Origin: Symbiodinium natans | Lineage: Eukaryota; Sar; Dinophyceae; Suessiales; Symbiodiniaceae | DNA: 64,000 nucleotides | NCBI GenBank assembly: GCA_905221605.1 | Contig: CAJNDS010000776.1 | Span: 1-64,000 of the forward strand | Direction: 5' to 3' | Shown: one piece after another, positions 28,781-37,614 of the stretch | Numbering within the stretch: position 1 is the stretch's first letter | How the letters are laid out: each line of letters opens with the position of its first letter | Position numbers and translations under genes: made by a program | The notes under the pieces: model-generated | The model's input: only the letters and a program-made list of their open reading frames with translations | Database searches by the model: none | What the model was told of the DNA's origin: nothing

Positions 28781-30885
28781 GGCTTCAGAGCATGTGTCAC
28801 ACGCGGGGCTGCCATGCTCATGTCATGAAAATAAAATTCACTCAATCCATGCTCACCAAGCGTCGACGGGACCTTCTCAAGCTCAACGGGGGTCTCTAGG
28901 CTTCCAAGCTGCGACGTTCCAAGCTCAACTGGGGCCTTCTCAAGCTCAACGGGGGTCTCTAGGCTTCCAAGCTGCGATGTTCCAAGCTCAACTGGGGCCT
29001 TCCCGAGCTCAACGGGGGTCTCTAGGCTTCCAAGCTGCGATGTTCCAAGCTCAACTGGGGCCTTCCCGAGCTCAACGGGGGTCTCTAGGCTTCCAAGCTG
29101 CGAGGTTCCAAGCTCAACTGTGGCCTCTGAACTCTCCAACAACCACGACCTTCCAAAGGCTTCCCAATCACCATCGCTCAAGCTCGACTCATTGTCGGAA
29201 TCTCCCTGAGCGATATCAAAGAACTCGCAACCAACTGCCGCTGCAAACACGTGCGGGCCCTCCAAGGTCAAAGCCGCTAATTGCGGTTCGAGAAGCGTCG
29301 CTGCTGCCGCCACACCTTTGGCCGCTTTCTTAGGGCATCGGTTTGAATAGTGCCCCAATTCATTGCAGTTGTAGCACTTCACATTGGCACGCTTGTCGTG
29401 CTTTGGGTCACTACCAGAGCTACCACCGCCCCCTTTTCCAGGGTCTTGAGTAGCGTTCCCCTTTCCACCTTTCTCTCCCTTCTTGTCATGCTTGTCCTTT
29501 CCTGAGCGACCTTTGTCCTTTCCCTTGTCCTTCCCTTTGTCCTTCCCTTTATCTTTCCCCTTGTCCTTCCCCTTGTCCTTCCCCTTTCCATCGCCCTTGA
29601 AGTTCAGCGGATTCGCTATGTCGTTGTTGTTCCTGCGGTCTCGACCTCGCCCGGAATCAGCGAAGGTAAGGATCTTGATGTTCGCGTCGTAGAACTTGAT
29701 CGCAGTCTCAAGCTCACTCATAGAGTCAATCTTCGCATGCAACAAGATATACCTCTTCACATCCGCATCAAGACCCTTCAACACAATCATGCTCTGATCC
29801 GCTTCACTCAACGCAAGGTCTGGGAACGCAGCAACAAGTCGACCATACTTTGCAAGCTCAACCTGCACGCTGCGGAACACTTCCAAAGGACGATCCTTCG
29901 TAGAGGCAGGGGGTTGGTATCTCAACATCTCCTCTCGCAAGGTCGAGGCTTCTATCCTCGAGCAAACCGACAGATCCTGATGCAAGCGCCTCAACGCCTC
30001 ATAGCCTGCCGGAACACCAAGCTGTTCACGCTCAACTTGCTTCAAAATGTCAAGCCCACGGGAAAAGTTCGCAAAGGACTGCCGAAGGTAAAGGAACACT
30101 CTGGTACTCCTAATGCTCTCTCCTTTCGCCAAGTCTTTGTTCAAGATTGGCTTGTCTTTCACAAAACAAGCCTGCACTTCCGACGGTATCCTATCATCAA
30201 ACAGGGCAATCCATGGCAAAAACACCTCAAGGTACTCAACCCATGCTTCGATCTCGGCACGCCGACCCTTGTTCATGCGTCCACCATCCAACATGGGCAA
30301 CTTCGGCACATATGAGTCTGCCTTAGGATTCCTGATAGGAGCGCCGTTCCCATCATCAACCTCCATGGCATGGTCCACGCTGTCACTGATGCTACTCAAG
30401 CTACCAGCTCCTTTGCCTTTCCTCTCAGCACTTGTCCGGTCCTGGACCAGCTGCTGCACCAGCGACATCATTTGAGATATCTGCTGCTGCTGCTGCTGCA
30501 CTGTCTGAACCAAAAGCTGGGATCCCAGGGCTGCCTGAACGGCAACGGGGTCCACTGCTGCAGGCGGTGGTGGCACCAAACCTGGTGGTGACATGGGTGA
30601 AGCCATTGCCGGTATGGGGGTGCCCATAGCAGTCGGAGAACCAACCACCGGGCTTCCTGTGGGATGCACTGCACCCGACAAGTTCGACATCGGGCTGAAA
30701 GCAACTCCACTACCGACAACGGGGTTCCTTGGTGGAACTGACGAGTGTCTAGACCCTGAAGGCCTCTCATAGGGAGGCTCAGCCCCTCTCCTGCCTCTCT
30801 CACGAAGCATTCCGGGTTCACCCTCACCTATGTGGTAGTACGATGGCCTTCCACGGCCCTCCATACCAAGACAACTCAAGCACAC
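28738..30885 (-). CDS. Copia element 1 gag
   Basis: 715 codons. A Pro/Met/Gln-rich N-terminus with a poly-Gln stretch, then an α-helical capsid-like region (from AEIEAWVEYLEVFLPW, about residue 210) homologous to the gag of element 2. Next come 12-bp Lys-Gly-Lys-Asp repeats (about 29515-29590), a CCHC nucleocapsid knuckle CYNCNELGHYSNRC (about 29334-29376), and four 21-residue repeats before the stop. Gag forms the particle and binds the RNA. The first codon lies 52 bp downstream of the primer-binding site. Confidence 0.85.
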   Translation of the reverse strand: MCLSCLGMEGRGRPSYYHIGEGEPGMLRERGRRGAEPPYERPSGSRHSSVPPRNPVVGSGVAFSPMSNLSGAVHPTGSPVVGSPTAMGTPIPAMASPMSPPGLVPPPPAAVDPVAVQAALGSQLLVQTVQQQQQQISQMMSLVQQLVQDRTSAERKGKGAGSLSSISDSVDHAMEVDDGNGAPIRNPKADSYVPKLPMLDGGRMNKGRRAEIEAWVEYLEVFLPWIALFDDRIPSEVQACFVKDKPILNKDLAKGESIRSTRVFLYLRQSFANFSRGLDILKQVEREQLGVPAGYEALRRLHQDLSVCSRIEASTLREEMLRYQPPASTKDRPLEVFRSVQVELAKYGRLVAAFPDLALSEADQSMIVLKGLDADVKRYILLHAKIDSMSELETAIKFYDANIKILTFADSGRGRDRRNNNDIANPLNFKGDGKGKDKGKDKGKDKGKDKGKDKGKDKGRSGKDKHDKKGEKGGKGNATQDPGKGGGGSSGSDPKHDKRANVKCYNCNELGHYSNRCPKKAAKGVAAAATLLEPQLAALTLEGPHVFAAAVGCEFFDIAQGDSDNESSLSDGDWEAFGRSWLLESSEATVELGTSQLGSLETPVELGKAPVELGTSQLGSLETPVELGKAPVELGTSQLGSLETPVELEKAPVELGTSQLGSLETPVELEKVPSTLGEHGLSEFYFHDMSMAAPRVTHALKPWTGGCWTPERRRT
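28872..29123 (-). repeat. Four tandem 63-bp repeats in gag (21 residues each)
   Basis: The unit encodes VELGTSQLGSLETPVELGKAP-like sequence, truncated here for length: VELGTSQLGSLETPVELG. It recurs at exact 63-bp spacing (28872, 28935, 28998, 29061). The copies are nearly identical, so the expansion is recent. It lies between the CCHC knuckle and the protease. Confidence 0.85.
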
Positions 30886-30936
30886 ACCAAGTCAGCGTAT
30901 TGGGCTCACTTTCTTTCTTTGCAACAGAGCTTCCAC

Positions 30937-30948
30937 GCTCCGCTACCA
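30937..30948 (-). promoter_or_regulatory. Primer-binding site of copia element 1
   Basis: TGGTAGCGGAGC directly follows the 5' LTR. It fits the 3' end of initiator-Met tRNA, close to the TGGTATCAGAGC of plant copia elements. The same 12-mer follows the 5' LTR of element 2. Confidence 0.85.
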
Positions 30949-31319
30949 CGTTAAAAACCCAAGATGCCAAGCAAGGCACCAAGGATGCAACCAAGCCAAC
31001 TCACACAAGTCCAAACCAAGCAAACAAGCTCAGACACTCGGACAACACTTCTGTTTTGGCTTGCAGCACTCACACCAGTGCTCGTCACTTGAGCCAAAGT
31101 GGAAAACGTATCACAGCTCTCCAACTTGCAGCTCGGCTTAAAAGACCTCCAAAACTACCCTCAAGTCACGAAACTCGACGAGAGTGGTTCCCTACAAGGC
31201 AAAACATTCCTGCACGGCAAAAGCTGAGCAGACTCCAAGCTATGCACACAAAACTGCAAACTGCAAAACTCACCCTGTCGCACCCTCACAGGATGACGCA
31301 CAGTTCTCGAACTTCTACA
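30949..31319 (-). repeat. Copia element 1, 5' LTR
   Basis: 371 bp, nearly identical to 22410-22811 apart from one ~30-bp deletion and scattered substitutions. It drives and terminates element transcription by analogy with other LTRs. Confidence 0.9.
31088..31102 (-). other. DinoSL-like word inside the 5' LTR
   Basis: Second copy of CCACTTTGGCTCAAG, at the equivalent LTR position to 22549-22563. Confidence 0.5.
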
Positions 31320-31324
31320 GCGTG
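31320..31324. repeat. Target-site duplication of copia element 1, right
   Basis: GCGTG, matching 22405-22409. Confidence 0.85.
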
Positions 31325-32678
31325 GGTACGCGGACTCCGCCTCCTAAGTAGCGTTTCACAACGCCAAGGCTTGTCCCTAGCCAGCTGGCTAAGGCCAGCA
31401 CAAGGCTCGGCTTGGCTGAAAAGGCCGCAAGCTTGCCTGGAGCTGCCGGCAAAAGCAAGAAAGACTTGGGGTGCTTGCGGCCTGGCCGCCTGCCACGTGC
31501 ACCTGTGAGGCAGCCCAGTGTCAAGAACCGGAATTCTTGGGCAAGGCCAGCATTGCTTTGAGGCCAAGGCAGAACGCTTGCAGATGCGGGGCTGCTTATC
31601 CTGGCATGTCGGCGTACACGGCTCTTCTAGAGAGCGGGATGGGCAACTGCACTGCACCCAACCCAAGGGTCCCATGAGCAGTGCAGCTACCAAGACCACT
31701 TAATGCGACTTAATTGGCAAGAAGTCAATAGACGGGCCAGCAGTTGTCTTGGCGTCCGAAGCTTTCAAGACATCTATGCATTGGCAGGAGCGCAGAAGGA
31801 GAACTTTGGAAAACTGGTGCTTCTAGCCCAGGAAAATGACATTCAGAAAGCATCGCCCAAAGTGGTAAGCATTTTTGGCTTGCATTCCCCTGTGGAAGAC
31901 CATGGTGGTGATTAAAGTTTCTGCACATGATCGCCAGTATTCTTCACTGCATGTGGTGGATTCTGTTTGGTTGTCTTAAATGCCGCGCCCAGAGGCTGGA
32001 GCTCCTTTTGTAGCAGCATCCTGTAGCGCTCCGTTCTTCTGCTTTTTGATGCAATCAGATGTGCAACGGCCACTCTGTTCGTATCAACTAGCAGCATTCT
32101 CGGTCGTTTTTTGTGCTGAAGAGCCTTGTCTTTTCTTGACTTTGTGTAAAATTCACCTGTAGTGTTTGCCCAGTTGGTGCCATGTGGTGTTTGACCATAC
32201 AGAGAGAAGCATGAGAGTTTTTTTTCTGCTGCATGACTTGGCATGAGCATGTTTGGTTTGTCCCCAAGCCCTTAAGCATGTGTGGCATGTCTTGCTTGAC
32301 TTTGGCATGTTCTTGTCTTGTTGGCATGGCCTAGGATGAGTTTTGAAGCACTTGGAACTGCTTGAGAGCAGTAGTGAAGAAGCGTGTCAGAACTCTGAGG
32401 TTCTGTCTTGTTGCAACTCACTCCGTGTCCCCGCCACTTCGTTCGTTGCCGTTGGACGTGTAGGATGGGAGTAGGAGTGCAGAGTGGACTCTGAAGCTTC
32501 GCTGTTTTGTTCGGAAGTGACCTAAAGTCCCCGAGGTGTAGACCAAAGCAGTTGCATTGTTCTTTTGCTTTACCTCCTTTGTAGAACAAAGTTGAGATGG
32601 AATTCGTAGCTTTTTGGAGCCCTTAGCTCTTGGAGAGAGCTTGCTGCAAGAACTGAAGCTTGCTGAACACTTTGGAGT
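31325..32678. other. Spacer between the two copia elements
   Basis: The first ~370 bp is GC-rich with Cys/Arg/Pro-coding frames of no known family. 32200-32340 is rich in GGCATGT-type words. I see no domain, repeat pair or RNA gene. A possible exon is listed separately. Confidence 0.4.
31703..31915 (+). CDS. Possible exon of a hypothetical gene
   Basis: A 70-codon open stretch whose first ~54 residues (MRLNWQEVNRRASS..., ending ...IQKASPKV) have ordinary protein composition and are followed by G|GTAAGC, a good 5' splice site near 31865. No homologue recognised and no second exon identified. Confidence 0.2.
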   Translation: MRLNWQEVNRRASSCLGVRSFQDIYALAGAQKENFGKLVLLAQENDIQKASPKVVSIFGLHSPVEDHGGD

Positions 32679-33211
32679 TGATATATGTGACCCTCCTAGT
32701 TTCCCAGTTGACACGTGATGTGCACTTGAGTTGTCTGCTATGAGTGTGAAGCATAGGCACGAGGACATGTCAGGCAGTGCAGATTTCTTTTGGCTTGGTG
32801 AGATCTTGTTTTGAGTAGGAAGAACCGTTTTCTGTTCGTTTTCTCGAAACTCGTTTGTCGGAACTCGTTTCCTGTTTGTGACCTGGTATTTGGTGACCAG
32901 AAGTGACTCAAGCCAGTTTAGGTCTGCACAGAGCTCAGCAGAGCACCTAAGAGGTGCTAGGAACCTACCCACAGTGTTTAGGAGTAGAAGTTCCATGGCT
33001 GAGTGTTTTCACCTGAAGTACCTTTGTTTTCCCATGTCTGGCAGACAGTGTTTGAAGCTGGAGAGCCGTGCTCGCATTGGCTCAAGACGAGCGGAGCTCG
33101 AGAAGCTGTGAACAGCGCAGTGAAAAGAGTCCGCACTTCGTGCTGTGAGGGTTGAGTGTAGTCTTGACCTGAGGTCCCTTAGGCCCCGTAGCTGTGCCAC
33201 GAGTTTCAACG
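32679..33211 (+). repeat. Copia element 2, 5' LTR
   Basis: Starts TGATATATGTGACCC, the same first 12 bases as at 44170, and ends CAACG against the primer-binding site, as in element 1. The start is set by the match after the polypurine tract at 44170. The end is set by the PBS. No second full LTR is present for comparison. Confidence 0.7.
33077..33086 (+). other. DinoSL-like word in the 5' LTR of element 2
   Basis: TTGGCTCAAG equals the last 10 bases of the spliced leader; CCGT at 33066-33069 lies where the leader's CCGT would be. The intervening bases do not match, so this is weaker than the case in element 1. Confidence 0.35.
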
Positions 33212-33223
33212 TGGTAGCGGAGC
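33212..33223 (+). promoter_or_regulatory. Primer-binding site of copia element 2
   Basis: TGGTAGCGGAGC, identical to that of element 1; initiator-Met tRNA type. Confidence 0.8.
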
Positions 33224-33236
33224 TTCGTGCTCCAGC

Positions 33237-36200
33237 ATGGACACTGGTGAAGAACGTGTGCCTGGACGAGACCGTTCTCCTAGAGGCCGCAGTGCAAGCA
33301 GCCTGAGTTCCACAGGGCTTTCTGGTGCAAGGTCACCAAGTGCCCGTGGGAGAAGAGAACGTGGAAGGTCTTTACCAGCGCGACCAGCTTCAGTTCCACG
33401 CGGAGTAGACCCAAGGCAGTGGACAGCTACGACTGGAGCAGGCCATCAGCCACCAGTCGGGGCTGTGCCTTCGTTTGGACCTCAGTTCTACCAGATGGGA
33501 ACACCCCCTCAGACAGCACCACAAGAACCCCTTCAAGTTCCGAATATGCAGTTGCCCGTTGCACCTGGAGTAGCTCAACAGATGGAGTTCACAAGAGCAA
33601 TGCTGCAAGCACAGGACGAGCAGATCCGACAGCAGGCAGCTCAACTTCAACAGATGAGTGCCATGCTGACGCAGGCATTGCAGCTTGCAAGTGCGAATGC
33701 TGCCAATGCGCATATTGCAGCAGCTGTAGCTTCATCGTCGACGAGTCCTACACCTGGAGGAGACCCCTCAGCAGCACCTGCGAATGCATCGACTCCTGTG
33801 GACATGGAAGTAGACTCTGGTGTACGAAACAAGAGAGCAGAGGGTTACATTCCACAGTTGCCTCAGCTGAACTATGCGTCCATGACGAGCAGACATGCTG
33901 AAATCCGAGTTTGGACAGCCTACAGAGACGAACTTACGAGTTGGCTTTGTTTGCTCGACGACCGCTACGCTACGGAATTGCAAGAAGCGATCAGTAGCAA
34001 TGTGGAAGTCTTGCAAGTGAGGCTTGAAGCCGGGAAAGCAGCCCGGTCAACCAAACTTTGGTTTTTGCTTCGTCAGTCCATGAGCAAGTTCCAACGTGGG
34101 CAAGATTTGGTGCATCTCATCGAGGTGAAACAAATGGGAGCAAGTGCCGGATACGAACTCTGGCGCTCGTTGAACAACGAATTGTCAGTTCGCTCCAGAG
34201 TGGAGGGACAGGCCCTCCGCGAACAGGCGTTAGGCCTGGTGCCACCAAAGCATCTCAAGCGACCACTTGATGTCGCCAGGTGGTACACCACCGAGCTTCT
34301 CAAGTTCGAGGCGCAGGTGAAGCATCGCTTCCCGGAGTTGCTCATCGGAGAACAAGAGGGAGTCCTGTGCCTGATGAAGCACTTGGATTCTGAGACCAAG
34401 AGATATCTGCTCCGCCATCACTCAACAAAGAGCATGGGTGAGCTGATGACTGGTTTGCAGTTTTACGACGAGCAACTTCGTGTGATGGACTTCCAGAGAG
34501 AAGGAGCATCCGGGTATGCGAATGCTTTCAAGGGCGGTAAGGGCGAGAAGGGCGACAGAGACAAGAGCAACAAAGGCTCCAAGGGCAACAAGGGCAACAA
34601 AGGCGAGAAAGGAGAAAAGGGACTGAAGGGCGGCAAAGCGAAAGGAAAGGACAAGAAAGGTGAGCGAGGCGGAAAAGGAGACAGAGCTCGGAGCAAGAGC
34701 AGAGAGGCGAAGAAGACGGATGTCTGCCGGAACTGCGGGAAGACTGGACACTGGGCACGCGACTGCTGGGCACCTCCGAAGGACAAAGCCGCAGCGGCGA
34801 CGAGCCAGGTCGTTACGACGCAGCCAGAGGCAACATCGTCTTCATCGTCTACATCGGCGAAAGCAGCAGCGCAGCCCACGACCAAAGGCAGTGGAAAAGC
34901 ACAGTCATCAATCAAGACGTTTCTGGAAGGATATCACTTCGGTATGATGCTCACGAACCAGGTGGTTAGTTTTCCTTCAGATGATCGCGTTTACTGGTTG
35001 ATTGACTCTGGTAGTTCGTTCCACATCATCACGAGAGAGACGCTTGAGAGTGATCATGTGAAGGTCCTTGCATGGCTTGAAGGACGCCCGAAGTCGTATG
35101 CGGAGACTGCGACAGGAGATTCCGTTGAGATTGGCGGATCGACACACGTTTTGGTGGAAGTTTGCTTTGAAACCACCACATCAGCATCACTGAAGAGCAG
35201 TTCTGAGCATGAGGGTGACGCTGTGTACATGTGTAGGGCTAGGTTTGAAGCCGTCATTTCCGATCAGATCAAGCACAATTTGCTGAACATCAACTTGCTT
35301 TGTCAGAATGGAGGTTGGGAGCCAGCAATGTGCGGCCAGCAGGGCGTAATTACCGTCCGAAAGCACGGCGTAACGCTGAAACCAACCATGTTTGCTTCAG
35401 TTAGTTGGCTTGCGTCAGTTCGGAATGACCATCCTTTAGCGCTGAAACCGCAGGATTTGATCGCCAAAACGGAACAGTTTCGTCGAAGTCGGTCTCGCAA
35501 GTCGTCTTCGAGTCGTGATTTTCATCGTTCGACTTCGAATCGAGGTCATCGCAGCTCTGCGAGAGTGTGTGTTGAGCCCGAAAACCCCGAATTGCTGGAT
35601 GTTTCATGTCTTGATGAGGTAGTTGATTGCGAGTTTCAGACGAGCCACGAACATGTTGACCTGGACCAAGGCGAAGCTAAGGACAGACTAAGGACAATCG
35701 GTGACGCTTCCGGCTCTGCGAGGGATCAACTTCAATTTTTCAGTCATGTGGATACGCCAGCTGTTCGTGAGCTTGATAGGGATGAGCGCTTGATGTTTAG
35801 TGAAGACAACAGCGTTATCTCACACAAGCAACAGGACAATAGCACCACACCAGCAGTCGAGCGGCTTGTATTTGAAAATGACAGCAGCGTTATCTCACAC
35901 AAGCAACAGGACAACAGCACCACACCAGCAGTTGAGCGTCTTGTGCATGAGCATGGTAGGGAAACAGTTGTCTGTCGTGCTTGCTTGGATGATTTCCCTG
36001 ATGAGGTTGAGACTGGCAGCTTGGATTGCTCAGAGAGGCGAAGTTTTCCTAGAGCAGGACAGATAGGAAACCGCCGCTATGGATCCGAGTGCAACGATGC
36101 AACGGAGCATTCAAGAGTTGGAAGGCATGCGCCAGGGGGCGAGACGCAGGAGATTGATACTGTTGGAGGCCAACGCCGCGCAGCACGGCATAGAGCTTCC

Positions 36201-36803
36201 ACAGAATCTCCGAGAGGAGCTCCTGGCAACGTATGCCGAGGCGGAGTCCACTGGAGGGGACGAGATGGATCTGGATTTGGATTCGGCAAGGGTGGACCCT
36301 TCGACCTCATCTCCTTCGATAGAGTACATCATGGAAGAGACGGAAGCGGCGGAGGCACCGTCGTCCCATACTGGGGTGAGGGAATTCCAAACGGACCCTT
36401 CGATGTCAGAGGCTCCAGCCAAGGAACCCGCTATGGTGCTGATGAAGCCGACGCCGAAGATCAAATCCAAGGAAAAAGCCAAGGCCATGAGACCGGTGCG
36501 GAATTTGCCGGACCATGTGGATCAATCGACCATGGGAGTTCCTCGGGAGCCATCCGGCCCCACGCCGGCATCGTCAGCGCCAACACGGAGAGGAAAACGG
36601 CGCTGGGCGTCGACAGGCTGGATGACGTGGATTGCTCGTCGATTTGGAGGAGCTTGGACGGCACAAGTTTCGGGAGCCAGCGATCCACCGGATACGCCGG
36701 TGACGCTGTTTTGCCTCCTATGCCAGAAGTATGTCACCGAAGCCCATTTGATGAGCGAACCACACGAAGCCAACATGCAGGGCTTCACGCAGACCATGTT
36801 TAA
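33237..36803 (+). CDS. Copia element 2 gag-protease
   Basis: Residues ~1-110 are Arg/Ser/Pro-rich, then a Gln-rich helix (about 115-155), then a capsid-like region starting at AEIRVWTAYRDELTSW (about 220). A Lys/Gly/Glu-rich repeat tract follows, then the CCHC knuckle CRNCGKTGHWARDCW (about residue 497) and the protease motif WLIDSGSSFHI (about 587). Near residues 860-900 a 25-residue segment with SVISHKQQDNSTTPAVERL occurs twice. After about nt 36065 this frame looks like a shadow and the frame from 36079 is the credible one. Gag and protease are fused in one frame here, unlike element 1. Confidence 0.75.
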   Translation: MDTGEERVPGRDRSPRGRSASSLSSTGLSGARSPSARGRRERGRSLPARPASVPRGVDPRQWTATTGAGHQPPVGAVPSFGPQFYQMGTPPQTAPQEPLQVPNMQLPVAPGVAQQMEFTRAMLQAQDEQIRQQAAQLQQMSAMLTQALQLASANAANAHIAAAVASSSTSPTPGGDPSAAPANASTPVDMEVDSGVRNKRAEGYIPQLPQLNYASMTSRHAEIRVWTAYRDELTSWLCLLDDRYATELQEAISSNVEVLQVRLEAGKAARSTKLWFLLRQSMSKFQRGQDLVHLIEVKQMGASAGYELWRSLNNELSVRSRVEGQALREQALGLVPPKHLKRPLDVARWYTTELLKFEAQVKHRFPELLIGEQEGVLCLMKHLDSETKRYLLRHHSTKSMGELMTGLQFYDEQLRVMDFQREGASGYANAFKGGKGEKGDRDKSNKGSKGNKGNKGEKGEKGLKGGKAKGKDKKGERGGKGDRARSKSREAKKTDVCRNCGKTGHWARDCWAPPKDKAAAATSQVVTTQPEATSSSSSTSAKAAAQPTTKGSGKAQSSIKTFLEGYHFGMMLTNQVVSFPSDDRVYWLIDSGSSFHIITRETLESDHVKVLAWLEGRPKSYAETATGDSVEIGGSTHVLVEVCFETTTSASLKSSSEHEGDAVYMCRARFEAVISDQIKHNLLNINLLCQNGGWEPAMCGQQGVITVRKHGVTLKPTMFASVSWLASVRNDHPLALKPQDLIAKTEQFRRSRSRKSSSSRDFHRSTSNRGHRSSARVCVEPENPELLDVSCLDEVVDCEFQTSHEHVDLDQGEAKDRLRTIGDASGSARDQLQFFSHVDTPAVRELDRDERLMFSEDNSVISHKQQDNSTTPAVERLVFENDSSVISHKQQDNSTTPAVERLVHEHGRETVVCRACLDDFPDEVETGSLDCSERRSFPRAGQIGNRRYGSECNDATEHSRVGRHAPGGETQEIDTVGGQRRAARHRASTESPRGAPGNVCRGGVHWRGRDGSGFGFGKGGPFDLISFDRVHHGRDGSGGGTVVPYWGEGIPNGPFDVRGSSQGTRYGADEADAEDQIQGKSQGHETGAEFAGPCGSIDHGSSSGAIRPHAGIVSANTERKTALGVDRLDDVDCSSIWRSLDGTSFGSQRSTGYAGDAVLPPMPEVCHRSPFDERTTRSQHAGLHADHV

Positions 36804-37614
36804 GGAGGACCTCCACGTGACACAGAACCCGGTGGATTGGGCCACATGGGAGCAAGCTCTTGCCGAACCAGAGCAGCTGGAACTTGGAGTGACAGAGGGC
36901 AAGGCTCGCTCAGTGGTTGCGCTGGGACCGAGCGAGTTTCCCTCAGTCGAACCCGAAGGAAACAACCGCGGCAGCACCGGCGAGCCCAGGGCCAGGACCA
37001 TCGACAATGGTGGTGGAGATAGACGAGTCCGACGAGGATTGGGGAGAATGGAGGCCAACCACAGGGGTTCCAGCTCCAACGACTCCAGCACATCCGGAGC
37101 ATCCCCCTATCTCCATGACGCAGCCGCCGGGGGAACCGGTCAGCTCGACAGCAGTGTACACGGAGCACCGCCGGGGCCCCGAGCCCAGGCATGCGAAGAG
37201 CACTCTCCGACTGACACCTCCCTGGCGGGAATCACTTTCCAACCTGGGCTATCATGGTCCGTATCTGCAGCTGCATCTGAGCACACTCGGACCTTTGAGG
37301 GAGAGCTTCCTGCGGATGCAAGTGAAGGACCATGCCCAACTGCCGGTCAGCTTGACACCCCCGAAAGCCACCAGCGACCTCTCCAGCACGGTGATGAGGA
37401 TGGCAGAAACGATGGAAACAGGAGAAGCGGGGACATTGGCACCGGCAGGAAGGCCATTCAACACAATGAGCCTTCGCGCTCAGCTCGAGGCGGGGGTCCT
37501 CACGGGCCAACAATACGAGGACCGGCGCGAGCGGTCGCGCGAGGATGGGCCCCCCCCCTTTGGGCAAAGGGGGGCTTAAGCCCCCCTTTAAGCCCCCCTT
37601 TAAGCCCCCCTTAA
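36079..37614 (+). CDS. ORF with U1-type C2H2 zinc finger inside element 2
   Basis: An open frame of 511 codons starting MDPSATMQRSIQELEGMRQ, helical and acidic at first, then a C2H2 finger CLLCQKYVTEAHLMSEPH (about nt 36713-36766) of the U1/matrin type (C-x2-C-x7-H-x5-H). After about nt 36960 the better coding frame is the one spanning to 37579 (TMVVEIDESDEDWGEW..., SNLGYHGPYLQLHLSTLGPL). The end runs into CTTAAGCCCC repeats. It may be the polyprotein linker of element 2 or an independent element protein inserted there. Function unknown. Confidence 0.5.
   Translation: MDPSATMQRSIQELEGMRQGARRRRLILLEANAAQHGIELPQNLREELLATYAEAESTGGDEMDLDLDSARVDPSTSSPSIEYIMEETEAAEAPSSHTGVREFQTDPSMSEAPAKEPAMVLMKPTPKIKSKEKAKAMRPVRNLPDHVDQSTMGVPREPSGPTPASSAPTRRGKRRWASTGWMTWIARRFGGAWTAQVSGASDPPDTPVTLFCLLCQKYVTEAHLMSEPHEANMQGFTQTMFKEDLHVTQNPVDWATWEQALAEPEQLELGVTEGKARSVVALGPSEFPSVEPEGNNRGSTGEPRARTIDNGGGDRRVRRGLGRMEANHRGSSSNDSSTSGASPYLHDAAAGGTGQLDSSVHGAPPGPRAQACEEHSPTDTSLAGITFQPGLSWSVSAAASEHTRTFEGELPADASEGPCPTAGQLDTPESHQRPLQHGDEDGRNDGNRRSGDIGTGRKAIQHNEPSRSARGGGPHGPTIRGPARAVARGWAPPLWAKGGLSPPLSPPLSPP
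36950..37579 (+). CDS. Frameshifted continuation of the zinc-finger ORF
   Basis: In the frame starting at 36917, residues from about 30 on (MVVEIDESDEDWGEWRP) look like genuine protein, including an Arg/Glu-rich end (LTGQQYEDRRERSR) just before the repeats. The overlapping frame becomes Gly/Ala/Ser-rich here. I infer a single frameshift near 36950-37010. Confidence 0.4.
   Translation, partial: NPKETTAAAPASPGPGPSTMVVEIDESDEDWGEWRPTTGVPAPTTPAHPEHPPISMTQPPGEPVSSTAVYTEHRRGPEPRHAKSTLRLTPPWRESLSNLGYHGPYLQLHLSTLGPLRESFLRMQVKDHAQLPVSLTPPKATSDLSSTVMRMAETMETGEAGTLAPAGRPFNTMSLRAQLEAGVLTGQQYEDRRERSREDGPPPFGQRGA

Larger units (their letters stand above)
22410..31319 (-). mobile_element. Ty1/copia LTR retrotransposon 1 (complete structure)
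   Basis: Minus-strand element of 8.9 kb with two LTRs, 5-bp target duplication, initiator-Met-type primer-binding site, polypurine tract, gag with a CCHC knuckle, aspartic protease, integrase before RT (copia order) and RNase H. The two LTRs differ by an internal ~30-bp segment plus a few substitutions, so it is a fairly young but not brand-new copy. Protease and linker lie in different frames from gag and pol, so expression would need frameshifting or the copy is already damaged. It is inserted into sequence following the LINE end. Confidence 0.9.
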
